Positions 52,769 through 59,691 of a stretch of DNA of 64,000 nt are shown one piece after another. The stretch's first letter is position 1. Each line of letters opens with the position of its first letter. The stretch covers positions 538,403-602,402 of the forward strand of contig NZ_SOZH01000004.1 in NCBI RefSeq assembly GCF_004519295.1, in the 5' to 3' direction. Under the pieces are notes generated by a model. It had not been told where the DNA came from and did no database searches. It saw only the letters and a program-made list of their open reading frames with translations. Origin of the DNA: Cellulosimicrobium funkei. GTDB lineage: Bacteria > Actinomycetota > Actinomycetes > Actinomycetales > Cellulomonadaceae. The translations under genes were made by a program, and so were the position numbers.

Positions 52769-53914
52769 GTGACCGACCGGTGGACGTGGCCCGCGTACGT
52801 CGGCCTGCTCGGGGGCGCCCTGCTCTTCGCCGCCTTCCTCGTGCCCGCGCTCGCGTGGCAGTACCGGCGGTACGGCCGCCGGAGCGGCCGGCGTCTGCTC
52901 GGGGCGGCCGCCGTCGCGGTCTACGGGGTCGCGCTCGTCGCCTACACGCTCCTGCCGCTCCCGAGCGGCGACCTCGCGCGGTGGTGCGCGCAGTACGGCG
53001 TCGCGGGCGCCGAGCTCGTGCCGTTCCACTCGCTCGCGGACGTCCGACGGGACACGGCCGGGCTCGGGCTCGGCGCGACCCTGCGCAGCACGGCCGTGCT
53101 CCAGGTGGTCTTCAACGTCGTCCTGTTCGTCCCCTGGGGCGTGCTCGTGCGGCGCTACCTCGGCCGCGGGGTGCTCGTCACGACGCTGTCCGGCCTGCTC
53201 GTGTCGCTCCTCGTCGAGACCACGCAGTACACCGGGATCTTCGGCATCATCCCGTGCTCGTACCGGGTCGCCGACGTCGACGACGTGCTGACCAACACGC
53301 TCGGCGCGCTCCTCGGGGCGCTCGCGGCGCCCCTCCTGCTGCGCTGGATGCCGCGCGCGGGAGAGCTCGAGGCACGCCGCGAGGAGGCCCGGCCGGTGAC
53401 CGTCTGGCGGCGGTGGCTCGGGATGCTGCTCGACGCGCTGCTCGTCACGGCGCTGGGCGTCGTGCTGCAGGTCGTGTACCGCACGGTGCTCTACGCGCTC
53501 GGGCGCCCGCTGCCCGACGGCGCGGACTGGGCCCAGTGGCTGCTCGGCACGCTCGTGCCGTTCGTGGTCGTGTTCGTGGTGCCGACGTTCCTCGGCAGCG
53601 GCGCCTCGTGGGGCCAGCGGACGGTGTGGCTCGCCCCGCGCTGGGCCGGCCGGCGCGGCACGACGGCGCAGCGCGTCGCGCGGGCGGCCGCGGGCGGCGC
53701 GCTGTGGGGAGCGCTCGGTCTGCTGAGCGACCTGCCGGTCGGTGTGCCCGCGGCGGTGGGGGTGGCCGCCTCGGTCGCGGCGCCGCTCGCGGCCCTGTTC
53801 GCGGTGGTGTCGGTGGTCGCGGTCCCGTTCACCCGCGGGCGCCGCGGGCTCTCGGGTGCGGTGAGCGGGGCAGAGCTCGTGGACGCGCGGGAGGTGTCGG
53901 TCAGCCCTCGGTGA
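52769..53914 (+). CDS. VanZ/RDD-domain membrane protein
   Basis: This 381-residue protein has a VanZ-like half (about 1-210) with four to five helices, including ELVPFHSLADVRRD, NVVLFVPWGVLVRRYLGRG, LLVETTQYTG and CSYRVADVDDVLTNTLGALLG. The C-terminal half has RDD-like helices (WLGMLLDALLVTALGVVLQVV, WLLGTLVPFVVVFVVPTFLG, SWGQRTVWLAPRW). VanZ relatives affect glycopeptide sensitivity; a transport or envelope role is possible. GTG 52769 is the most sensible start. Its end overlaps a convergent small gene by 14 bp. Confidence 0.88.
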   Translation: MTDRWTWPAYVGLLGGALLFAAFLVPALAWQYRRYGRRSGRRLLGAAAVAVYGVALVAYTLLPLPSGDLARWCAQYGVAGAELVPFHSLADVRRDTAGLGLGATLRSTAVLQVVFNVVLFVPWGVLVRRYLGRGVLVTTLSGLLVSLLVETTQYTGIFGIIPCSYRVADVDDVLTNTLGALLGALAAPLLLRWMPRAGELEARREEARPVTVWRRWLGMLLDALLVTALGVVLQVVYRTVLYALGRPLPDGADWAQWLLGTLVPFVVVFVVPTFLGSGASWGQRTVWLAPRWAGRRGTTAQRVARAAAGGALWGALGLLSDLPVGVPAAVGVAASVAAPLAALFAVVSVVAVPFTRGRRGLSGAVSGAELVDAREVSVSPR

Positions 53915-54083
53915 GCAGGCCGACGAGCAGGGCCACGGCGCCCCACACGAGGAGGCCGCCGCCGACCGCGATCGCGATGCCGCTCGCACCCGTCGACCCG
54001 GCGCGGCGCGCGCCGCGGACGGCCGTCGCGGCGATCGCGAGGCCGGACACGACGAGCACAGCCCCTGCCACGATCCAGAACAT
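53901..54083 (-). CDS. Small two-helix membrane protein
   Basis: This 60-residue protein is almost entirely two membrane helices (MFWIVAGAVLVVSGLAIAAT and SGIAIAVGGGLLVWGAVALL) joined by a basic loop (RGARRAG). Third-position GC supports coding. Its last 14 bp overlap the 3' end of the VanZ-like gene on the opposite strand. Function unknown. Confidence 0.6.
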   Translation of the reverse strand: MFWIVAGAVLVVSGLAIAATAVRGARRAGSTGASGIAIAVGGGLLVWGAVALLVGLLTEG

Positions 54084-54250
54084 CGCCCATACCGTCGCAT
54101 ACGGCGCGCCCTGCTGCATCGTGGACGGCCGTCCAGGTCTGGCGTGTCGCGTCGTGCGAACACGTGCCCGGACCCGCACAACCGCACCGTTCCGCGCCTC
54201 GTGAGCGCCCGTGCCCCGGACGCGGGCCCTGCGGGTGCTGCGTCCGGCCG

Positions 54251-54319
54251 CCCGAGACGTGAGACGGGTGGCGCCCAGGGCTGCGGCTGTCGGCCCGAGA
54301 GGTGAGACGGGTTGCGCCC
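54251..54319. repeat. Two-copy 26-bp direct repeat upstream of the methyltransferase gene
   Basis: CCCGAGACGTGAGACGGGTG (continuing GCGCCC, 54251-54276) recurs 43 bp later at 54294-54319 with 24 of 26 bases the same. Both copies contain GTGAGACGGGT. They lie in the gap before the fusion methyltransferase gene and could be paired binding sites. Confidence 0.7.
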
Positions 54320-54347
54320 GGGTGCCGGCTGGCCGCACCGTGTGCGG

Positions 54348-55961
54348 GTGCCCCTCCCCACCGACGGCCCGCCCGTGCGCCGCATCCTCTTCCCCGGCCG
54401 CCACCACGTCGTCACGCGATACCAGGTCGACTACCTCCGGGCGCTGCGCGCCGGTCTCGTGCACGACCTCGACGGTCGGCGCGTGCGCTGCACCCCCGAC
54501 GTCGAGGTCGTCTGGGTCGTGACGTCCGCCAACCACGCCGGAACCCGCCGCAACCCGCTGCCCGGGCACCGGCGCGAGGCGCTCGTCGAGAACGTCACGA
54601 CCCGGGAGGGCCTCGCGTCCGTCGTCGTGCCCGTGCCCGACGTCGCGCCCGACGACCGCTTCGCCCACCTCGTCGTGACGAGCGTCGCGACCGCGACCGG
54701 CGTCGCGCCGGACCCCGCGGACACCGTCGTCGCGTGCTCGACGCCGGCGCTCGTCGACGCCTACCGCGCGCTCGGCTACCGGGTCGCGGGGGTCGAGCTC
54801 GACGCCGCCGAGCCGGGCGGCGACCTCCCCGCGCGGCCGTGGGACGTCGTCGAGCAGATCGCCGCGGGGGACGAGCGCTGGCGCGACGTCGCGCACCCCG
54901 CCGTGCCGGAGTTCTTCGCGCGCTACCGGTTCGTCGAGGACGTCCGGCGGATCTTCGCCGACCCGGTCGTGTCCGGCGACGGCGACCTCACCTCGACGCG
55001 CGACTACCGCACGTACGCCGCCGCGTTCGAGGACGCGTCGGCGCGCAAGTGGGCCCAGGTCGCCCCGCACGTGCGGCCCGGGCGGATCGTCGACATCGGG
55101 TGCGCGACGGGCGGCCTCCTGGAGCACGTGGCGCGCGAGCCGCGCCTGCACGAGTCGGACCTGTTCGGCGTCGACGTCGCGCGGCACCTCGTCGCGGAGG
55201 CCGAGCACAAGAAGGCGCAGGGCGTGTTCGCGAACCCGCACGTGTGGTTCGTGCAGGCCAACATCCTCGACCGGTCCGTGATGCCCGACGCCTCCGTCGA
55301 CACGACCCTCACCGTCGCGCTCACGCACGAGGTGTCGTCGTACGGGGACGGCGTGCGCGACGTCGAGACGTTCGCGCGCCGCGTCCACGCGCACACGCGG
55401 CCCGGCGGCGTGTGGATCAACTCGGACGTGTGCGGCCCCGCGGAGCCGGACCGGGTCGTCGTGCTCACGCTGCGGACCGACGACGGCGCCCCCGCGACCG
55501 GCGACGGGCCCGGCGGCGCCCGCACCGACCTCGACGACCTCGCGCGCGAGGACGTCGCGGCGTGGGTCGGGGCGCTCTCGACCGACGCCCGGCTCGTCCA
55601 GTTCGCGTACGACTTCCCCCGCCTCTCCGGCGCCGACTTCCGGCCCGAGCGCGTGCGCCCCGGGTCGTGGCGGATCACGCTGCGCGAGGCGATGGAGTTC
55701 CTCACGCGCAAGGACTACGTCGACAACTGGTTGTCCGAGAGCCACGAGCGCTTCTGCGACCTCACCGGCCCCCGATGGGCCGACCTCCTCACCGCCGCCG
55801 GGTTCGAGCTCGAGCCGGCCAGCGGGGCGTGGCGCAACGAGTGGGTCGTCGAGCACGCGTTCGCGCCCGTCGCCGCCCTGCACGACGCCACGACAGGCGA
55901 GCCCGTCGACTGGCCCGACACCCACGTCCTCACCGTCGCCCGCCGCCCCGAGCTCGCCTGA
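54348..55961 (+). CDS. Nucleotidyltransferase-like domain fused to a SAM-dependent methyltransferase
   Basis: This protein of about 537 residues starts with RRILFPGRHHVVTRYQVDYL, resembling the phosphate loop and (H/T)xGH region of cytidylyltransferase-fold enzymes. VVWVVTSANHAGTRRNPLPG, HRREALVENV, and VVACSTPALVDAYRALGYRV follow (first 170 or so). The second part is a class I methyltransferase: RIVDIGCATGGLLEHVAREP, LFGVDVARHLVAEAEHK, and WFVQANILDR. A C-terminal EAMEFLTRKDYVDNWLSESHERFCDL follows. The substrate is unknown. GTG 54348 is uncertain; TTG 54312 and GTG 54372 are options. Confidence 0.8.
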   Translation: MPLPTDGPPVRRILFPGRHHVVTRYQVDYLRALRAGLVHDLDGRRVRCTPDVEVVWVVTSANHAGTRRNPLPGHRREALVENVTTREGLASVVVPVPDVAPDDRFAHLVVTSVATATGVAPDPADTVVACSTPALVDAYRALGYRVAGVELDAAEPGGDLPARPWDVVEQIAAGDERWRDVAHPAVPEFFARYRFVEDVRRIFADPVVSGDGDLTSTRDYRTYAAAFEDASARKWAQVAPHVRPGRIVDIGCATGGLLEHVAREPRLHESDLFGVDVARHLVAEAEHKKAQGVFANPHVWFVQANILDRSVMPDASVDTTLTVALTHEVSSYGDGVRDVETFARRVHAHTRPGGVWINSDVCGPAEPDRVVVLTLRTDDGAPATGDGPGGARTDLDDLAREDVAAWVGALSTDARLVQFAYDFPRLSGADFRPERVRPGSWRITLREAMEFLTRKDYVDNWLSESHERFCDLTGPRWADLLTAAGFELEPASGAWRNEWVVEHAFAPVAALHDATTGEPVDWPDTHVLTVARRPELA

Positions 55962-56007
55962 CCTGCCCGCCCTGCCGAGGCCGAGCCGCAGTCGCGCGGG
56001 CTCGCGC

Positions 56008-56125
56008 GAGGTAGAGCCCCGGTGGGCCGAGGTAGAGCCCTGGTCGCGCGAGGTAGAGCCCAGGTGGGCCGAGGTAGAGCCCAGGTCGTGACCTCGGCTC
56101 TACCTCACCGGACGGGCTCTCCCTC
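56008..56125. repeat. GAGGTAGAG repeat array L (four direct, two inverted copies, 21-bp period)
   Basis: GAGGTAGAGCCC begins at 56008, 56029, 56050 and 56071, an exact 21-bp period. Inverted copies follow at 56095-56106 (one mismatch) and, degenerate, at 56114-56125. Spacer bases alternate between GGGC and CGCG types. The last direct and first inverted copies fold into a hairpin. The array fills the gap between the methyltransferase gene and the PUA/ASCH-like gene. Confidence 0.92.
56071..56106. terminator. Hairpin at the end of array L
   Basis: GAGGTAGAGCC-C-AGGT, CGTG loop, ACCT-C-GGCTCTACCTC gives 15 bp of pairing with a single C-C mismatch. It could terminate transcription of the methyltransferase gene, or act as an RNA structure in its own right. 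Confidence 0.6.
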
Positions 56126-56160
56126 GGGAGGGCGTGGCGGCGTGGTCGTAGGCTCGGAGC

Positions 56161-56766
56161 GTGCTCCTCGACGCCCGCACGCTGCGCGGCCTCCAGGACG
56201 GGACGGTGACGCTGGCGTTCCGCCGCTGGACGACGCCGCGCGTGCGCGTCGGGACGCTCCAGCGCACGCAGGTGGGCGTCGTCGAGGTGACGTCGGTCGA
56301 GCGCGTGCCCGTCGGTCCGGACGGCGAGCCCGTCGTGTCCGACGACGAGGCCCGCCTCGCGGGGATGACCTCGCCCGAGCGCGTGCTCGCTCGGGGCGCC
56401 GGGCGCGAGGGGGACCTCTACCGCGTGGGCCTGCGGCTCGCCGGCCCGGACCCGCGCGTCGCGCTGCGCGAGGACGCGGACCTCGACGAGGACGCCGTCG
56501 AGCAGCTCCGCACCGCGCTGGCGCGGAAGGACCGGGCCGCCGCGGAGCCGTGGACCCGCCGGTACCTCGAGCTGATCGGCACGCACGAGGGTGTCGTCGC
56601 GCGCGAGCTCGCGGCCGGGCTCGGGATGGCCCGCGACGACTTCAAGGTGCGCGTGCGCCGGCTCAAGGAGCTCGGCCTCACCGAGAGCCTCGACGTCGGG
56701 TACCGCCTCTCGCCGCGCGGGAGGGCCTACCTCGCCGCGACGGCGGACGAGCGGCCCGCCTCGTGA
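56161..56766 (+). CDS. PUA/ASCH-like plus winged-helix protein flanked by repeat arrays
   Basis: I do not recognise this 201-residue protein as a named family. The first 60 residues (MLLDARTLRGLQDGTVTLAF, RRWTTPRVRVGTLQRTQVGVVEVTSVERV) resemble the ASCH/PUA-like beta barrel that binds RNA or modified bases. The last 70 (YLELIGTHEGVVARELAAGL, FKVRVRRLKELGLTESLDVG, YRLSPRGRAYL) look like a winged helix-turn-helix. The GTG start at 56161 lies 36 bp after array L, and array R begins 27 bp after its stop. The protein might bind the arrays; that is inference from position only. Confidence 0.72.
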   Translation: MLLDARTLRGLQDGTVTLAFRRWTTPRVRVGTLQRTQVGVVEVTSVERVPVGPDGEPVVSDDEARLAGMTSPERVLARGAGREGDLYRVGLRLAGPDPRVALREDADLDEDAVEQLRTALARKDRAAAEPWTRRYLELIGTHEGVVARELAAGLGMARDDFKVRVRRLKELGLTESLDVGYRLSPRGRAYLAATADERPAS

Positions 56767-56792
56767 GGTCGAGCTCCCTCGCGGGGCCAGGC

Positions 56793-56938
56793 CTCTACTC
56801 CGCGCGACCAGGCCTCTACCTCGCGAGACCCCGCCTCTACCTCGCGAGACCCCGCCTCTACCTCGCGGACCTGGGCTCTACCTCGCGAGACCCCGCCTCT
56901 ACCTCGCAGAACCGGGCCTCTACCTCGGCGAGGTAGAG
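56793..56938. repeat. GAGGTAGAG repeat array R (seven copies plus one inverted, 20-21 bp period)
   Basis: CTCTAC begins at 56793, 56814, 56835, 56856, 56876, 56897 and 56918, with 21-bp spacing except one 20-bp step. The commonest unit is CTCTACCTCGCGAGACCCCGC in register, whose complement contains CGAGGTAGAG as in array L. An opposite copy GTAGAG at 56933-56938 ends the array. It lies between the PUA/ASCH-like gene (+) and the convergent PNPOx gene (-). Confidence 0.92.
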
Positions 56939-56945
56939 GCCTGGT
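56914..56945. terminator. Hairpin at the end of array R
   Basis: The last direct copy and the inverted copy pair over about 16 bp with one mismatch and almost no loop (CCTCTACCTCG against CGAGGTAGAGG). It lies between convergent genes and may terminate both. Confidence 0.6.
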
Positions 56946-57030
56946 AGTGCCTGGCGGCGAGACGTGCGCGCGGGCGTGCGCCGCGGGCTCTCGGGTGCGC
57001 ACGCACCGAGGAACCCGGCGTCATGAGGCG

Positions 57031-57633
57031 TCAGCGCCCGAGGGCTTCGCGTGGCGTCGTGGTCTCCACGGTGTGCGAGCCGTCGCCGATCGCCGGGAGG
57101 CCGTCGATGCTCGTGGTGTTCTTCGTGACGCGGTAGGCCTCGAGCTGCTCCGGGGTCTTGCGGTCGGCCCAGCGGTCGAGCAGGTCCCGGTCCTCGACGA
57201 GGGCCATGCGCGGCACGGAGAACCCGCGCGAGTCGGAGACCCGCGTCACGTCGACGACCACGACGCCGCGCTGGCCCGCCGTCTCGCGCTTGGGGAAGCG
57301 GGTGCGCAGCGTGTCGAACTCCGGGGTGCCGGCCTCGACGTACCGGCCGGTCCCGTGGAAGCGGACGATGTTGGGCGGACCCTCGAACGCGCAGAACATC
57401 ACGACGATCCGGCCGTTCTCGCGCAAGTGCGCCGGCGTCTCGGCGCCCGAGCCGGTGTAGTCCAGGTAGGCGACGCGGTGCGGCCCGAGCACCGCGAACG
57501 TCCCGGCCATGCCCTTGGGCGCGACGTTCACATGACCGTCCGCGGCGAGCGGCGCGGTGCCGACGAAGAACACCGGCTGCGCGAGGACGAACGCCGCCAG
57601 CCGGTCGGTGATCTCTGCGTGCACGGTCGCCAT
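57031..57633 (-). CDS. Pyridoxamine 5'-phosphate oxidase family protein
   Basis: This 200-residue split-barrel flavoprotein-like enzyme opens with MATVHAEITDRLAAFVLAQP. VFFVGTAPLAADGHVNVAPK, RVAYLDYTGSGAETPAHLRE and NGRIVVMFCAFEGPPNIVRF are FMN- or F420-binding segments of the family. Many such proteins are not PLP-forming enzymes, so the reaction is open. ATG 57631-57633 starts right at the first conserved helix. The gene is divergent from the DinB gene. Confidence 0.88.
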   Translation of the reverse strand: MATVHAEITDRLAAFVLAQPVFFVGTAPLAADGHVNVAPKGMAGTFAVLGPHRVAYLDYTGSGAETPAHLRENGRIVVMFCAFEGPPNIVRFHGTGRYVEAGTPEFDTLRTRFPKRETAGQRGVVVVDVTRVSDSRGFSVPRMALVEDRDLLDRWADRKTPEQLEAYRVTKNTTSIDGLPAIGDGSHTVETTTPREALGR

Positions 57634-57681
57634 GAGGGGAGTCTGGCACTGGCGTGGGAGGGCGTCGGTAGCGTCCGGTGG

Positions 57682-58296
57682 ATGAGCACGAGGACGGCAC
57701 CGGACCACGACCCCAAGGCGACGCTGCTGCGGTACCTGAGCCGGGAGCGCGACGCGCTGCTCGCCAAGGCGGAGGGGCTGAGCGAGTACGACGTCCGCCG
57801 TCCGCTCACGCGCACCGGCACGAACGTCCTGGGCCTGGTGAAGCACGTGGGCAGCGTGCAGCTCGGCTACCTGCACGAGGCGTTCGGCGGCACGCACGAC
57901 CTGGACATGCCCTGGTTCGCCGACGACGCGGAGGTGAACGCCGACATGTGGGCCTCGGCGGACGAGAGCCGGGAGGAGATCCTGGAGCTCTTCCGCCGGT
58001 CGTCGGAGCTGTGCGACACGACCGTGGCGTCGCTCGACCTCGACGCGCCCGGGCACGTCCCGTGGTGGCGCCCGGGGAACCGGGACGTCACGCTCCACCA
58101 GGTGCTCGTGCACGTCCTCGCGGAGGTGGCGCACCACGCCGGCCACGCCGACATCGTGCGCGAGCTCGTCGACGGCGCGGCGGGTGACGGGCGGGGCAAC
58201 CTGCCCGCGCTGGACGACGACGAGTGGGCCGCCTACCGGGCGCGCGTCGAGTCCGCGGCCGTCGAGGCGTCCCGACGCGCGGGGGAGCGCCCCTGA
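57682..58296 (+). CDS. DinB/DUF664-family protein
   Basis: This 204-residue four-helix protein has VLGLVKHVGSVQLGYLHEAF and VLVHVLAEVAHHAGHADIVR, carrying the three metal-binding histidines of the DinB fold. DUF664 relatives are probable metal- and thiol-dependent enzymes of unknown substrate. ATG 57682 is well placed; the frame to its left is non-coding. It is convergent with rlmC, with only about 30 bp between. Confidence 0.87.
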   Translation: MSTRTAPDHDPKATLLRYLSRERDALLAKAEGLSEYDVRRPLTRTGTNVLGLVKHVGSVQLGYLHEAFGGTHDLDMPWFADDAEVNADMWASADESREEILELFRRSSELCDTTVASLDLDAPGHVPWWRPGNRDVTLHQVLVHVLAEVAHHAGHADIVRELVDGAAGDGRGNLPALDDDEWAAYRARVESAAVEASRRAGERP

Positions 58297-58327
58297 GCCG
58301 CGCGGCGCTCGCGGACGCCGGGCGAGG

Positions 58328-59452
58328 TCAGGCGCGCTCGAGCAGGACCGCGACCTCGTAGTGCGACGTCTGCGGGAACATGTCGAGCACGCGCGCCTCG
58401 CGCGGTCGGAGCGACGGCATGAAGGCCAGGTCGCGCGCGAGCGTCGTCGCGTTGCAGCTCGAGTAGACGACGTGCCCGACGCCGGACCGCTCCAGCCAGG
58501 TGCTGAGCGTCTCCCCGATGCCGCGCCGCGGGGGGTTCACGACGACGAGGTCCGGCACGTCCTGCCGTGAGAGGGCGAACGCGGTCGCGTCCTCGGCGAG
58601 GAAGGTCGTGCGGTCGAGCCCGGCGTCGCGCGCGGTGAGCCGTGCGCTCGCGACGGCCTCGGCGCTCGTCTCGACGCCGACGACGTCGCGACAGGGCCCC
58701 GCGACGTGCAGCGCGAACCCGCCCACGCCGCAGTAGAGGTCCCAGACCGTGGCGGGTGCGGCGTCCTCCACCCAGGCCCGGCCCTGGCGGTAGAGGGCCG
58801 CGGCGACGTCGGTGTTGGTCTGGAAGAAGCTCTGCGGGCGCAGGTGGAGGTCGATCCCGTTGACGTGCATGCGCAGCGTCTCGGCCTCGGTGAGCACGAT
58901 CTCGGTCTCGCCCTCGACGACGGCCTTGTGCTCGGGGTGCAGGTTCACGGACACGACGCGCAGCGACGGGAGAGCGTCGAGGAGGGCCGGCAGGTGCTTG
59001 CGGACCCGTGGCACGGACTCGGTGGACCGCAGGACGAACCGCGTCATGAGGTCGCCGTCGGGGGAGAGGGTGACGAGGACGTACTTGAGCTCGCCACGCC
59101 GGGTGCGGACGTCGTAGGGGACGAGCCGCGCGCGCGTGACGAACGCCGCGAGCGCGGGGAACGACGCCTGGAGCGCGGGCGGGTAGAGCGGGCAGTCGGT
59201 GAGGTCGACGCCGCCGCCCTCCGCGAGGATCCCGAGCACCGGGGCGTCGGTGGTGCCGGTGACGACCATCTTCGCCTTGTTGCGGAAGCCGGAGTCGGCG
59301 GACTCGACCGTCGGCAGCCAGGCGAGGTCCGGCGCGAGCGGGGCGAGGAGCTCGGCGCAGTGCTCCTGCTTGCCGGTGACCTGCGCGGGGTACGCGAGGT
59401 CGAGGAGGGTGCACGACCGGCACCGGCCGGCGTCGTAGTGGTGGCACTGCAC
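58328..59452 (-). CDS. rlmC: 23S rRNA (uracil-C5)-methyltransferase RlmC
   Basis: This 374-residue enzyme adds a methyl group from SAM to U747 (E. coli numbering) of 23S rRNA. The Fe-S cysteines are in QCHHYDAGRCRSCTLL plus DCPLYP, the SAM site is WDLYCGVGGFALHVAG, and the catalytic loop is VVVNPPRRGIG with YSSCNATTLARDL. The length matches E. coli RlmC. GTG 59452 puts the conserved CxxY close to the N-terminus; the long frame to 59539 is rejected. Confidence 0.92.
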   Translation of the reverse strand: MQCHHYDAGRCRSCTLLDLAYPAQVTGKQEHCAELLAPLAPDLAWLPTVESADSGFRNKAKMVVTGTTDAPVLGILAEGGGVDLTDCPLYPPALQASFPALAAFVTRARLVPYDVRTRRGELKYVLVTLSPDGDLMTRFVLRSTESVPRVRKHLPALLDALPSLRVVSVNLHPEHKAVVEGETEIVLTEAETLRMHVNGIDLHLRPQSFFQTNTDVAAALYRQGRAWVEDAAPATVWDLYCGVGGFALHVAGPCRDVVGVETSAEAVASARLTARDAGLDRTTFLAEDATAFALSRQDVPDLVVVNPPRRGIGETLSTWLERSGVGHVVYSSCNATTLARDLAFMPSLRPREARVLDMFPQTSHYEVAVLLERA

Positions 59453-59598
59453 TCGTTCGAGTCTACGGGCGACCGGCTCCCTCCCGGGGGGCCGCGCGCG
59501 GAGGGAGCGCCGCGGCGTCGATCCATGGCCCCCAAGCACGCCGCACCGGACGCGGGGGAGCGCTCCCTGGCGTCGCGGGCCGCTGTCCGTTACGGTCG

Positions 59599-59612
59599 TG
59601 GCAGCGCTTCCA
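59599..59612. promoter_or_regulatory. CelR/CebR-like LacI-family operator upstream of the glucanase gene
   Basis: TGGCAGCGCTTCCA agrees in 12 of 14 positions with the palindrome TGGGAGCGCTCCCA bound by CelR/CebR regulators of cellulolytic actinobacteria, as I remember it. It lies 80 bp before the glucanase start. A second partial copy (TGGCAACGCTG) follows at 59622-59632. Cello- or laminari-oligosaccharide control is inferred. Confidence 0.6.
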
Positions 59613-59691
59613 CACCTCCTGTGGCAACGCTGTCGCCGGAACGGTCCGGCGACCGGTTTCGACGGAGCAACCGAACAGGAGCAGATCCCGT

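Noticed and set aside
56008..56945. CRISPR array
   Set aside because: The repeats are contiguous 20-21 bp units without 30-nt unique spacers, they change orientation, and no cas gene is present.
56590..56947. Open frames encoding seven-residue repeats such as GLYLARP and LPRETPP
   Set aside because: They are translations of the 21-bp DNA repeat array in several frames and both strands. None has a ribosome-binding site, and the periodicity is explained by the DNA repeat.
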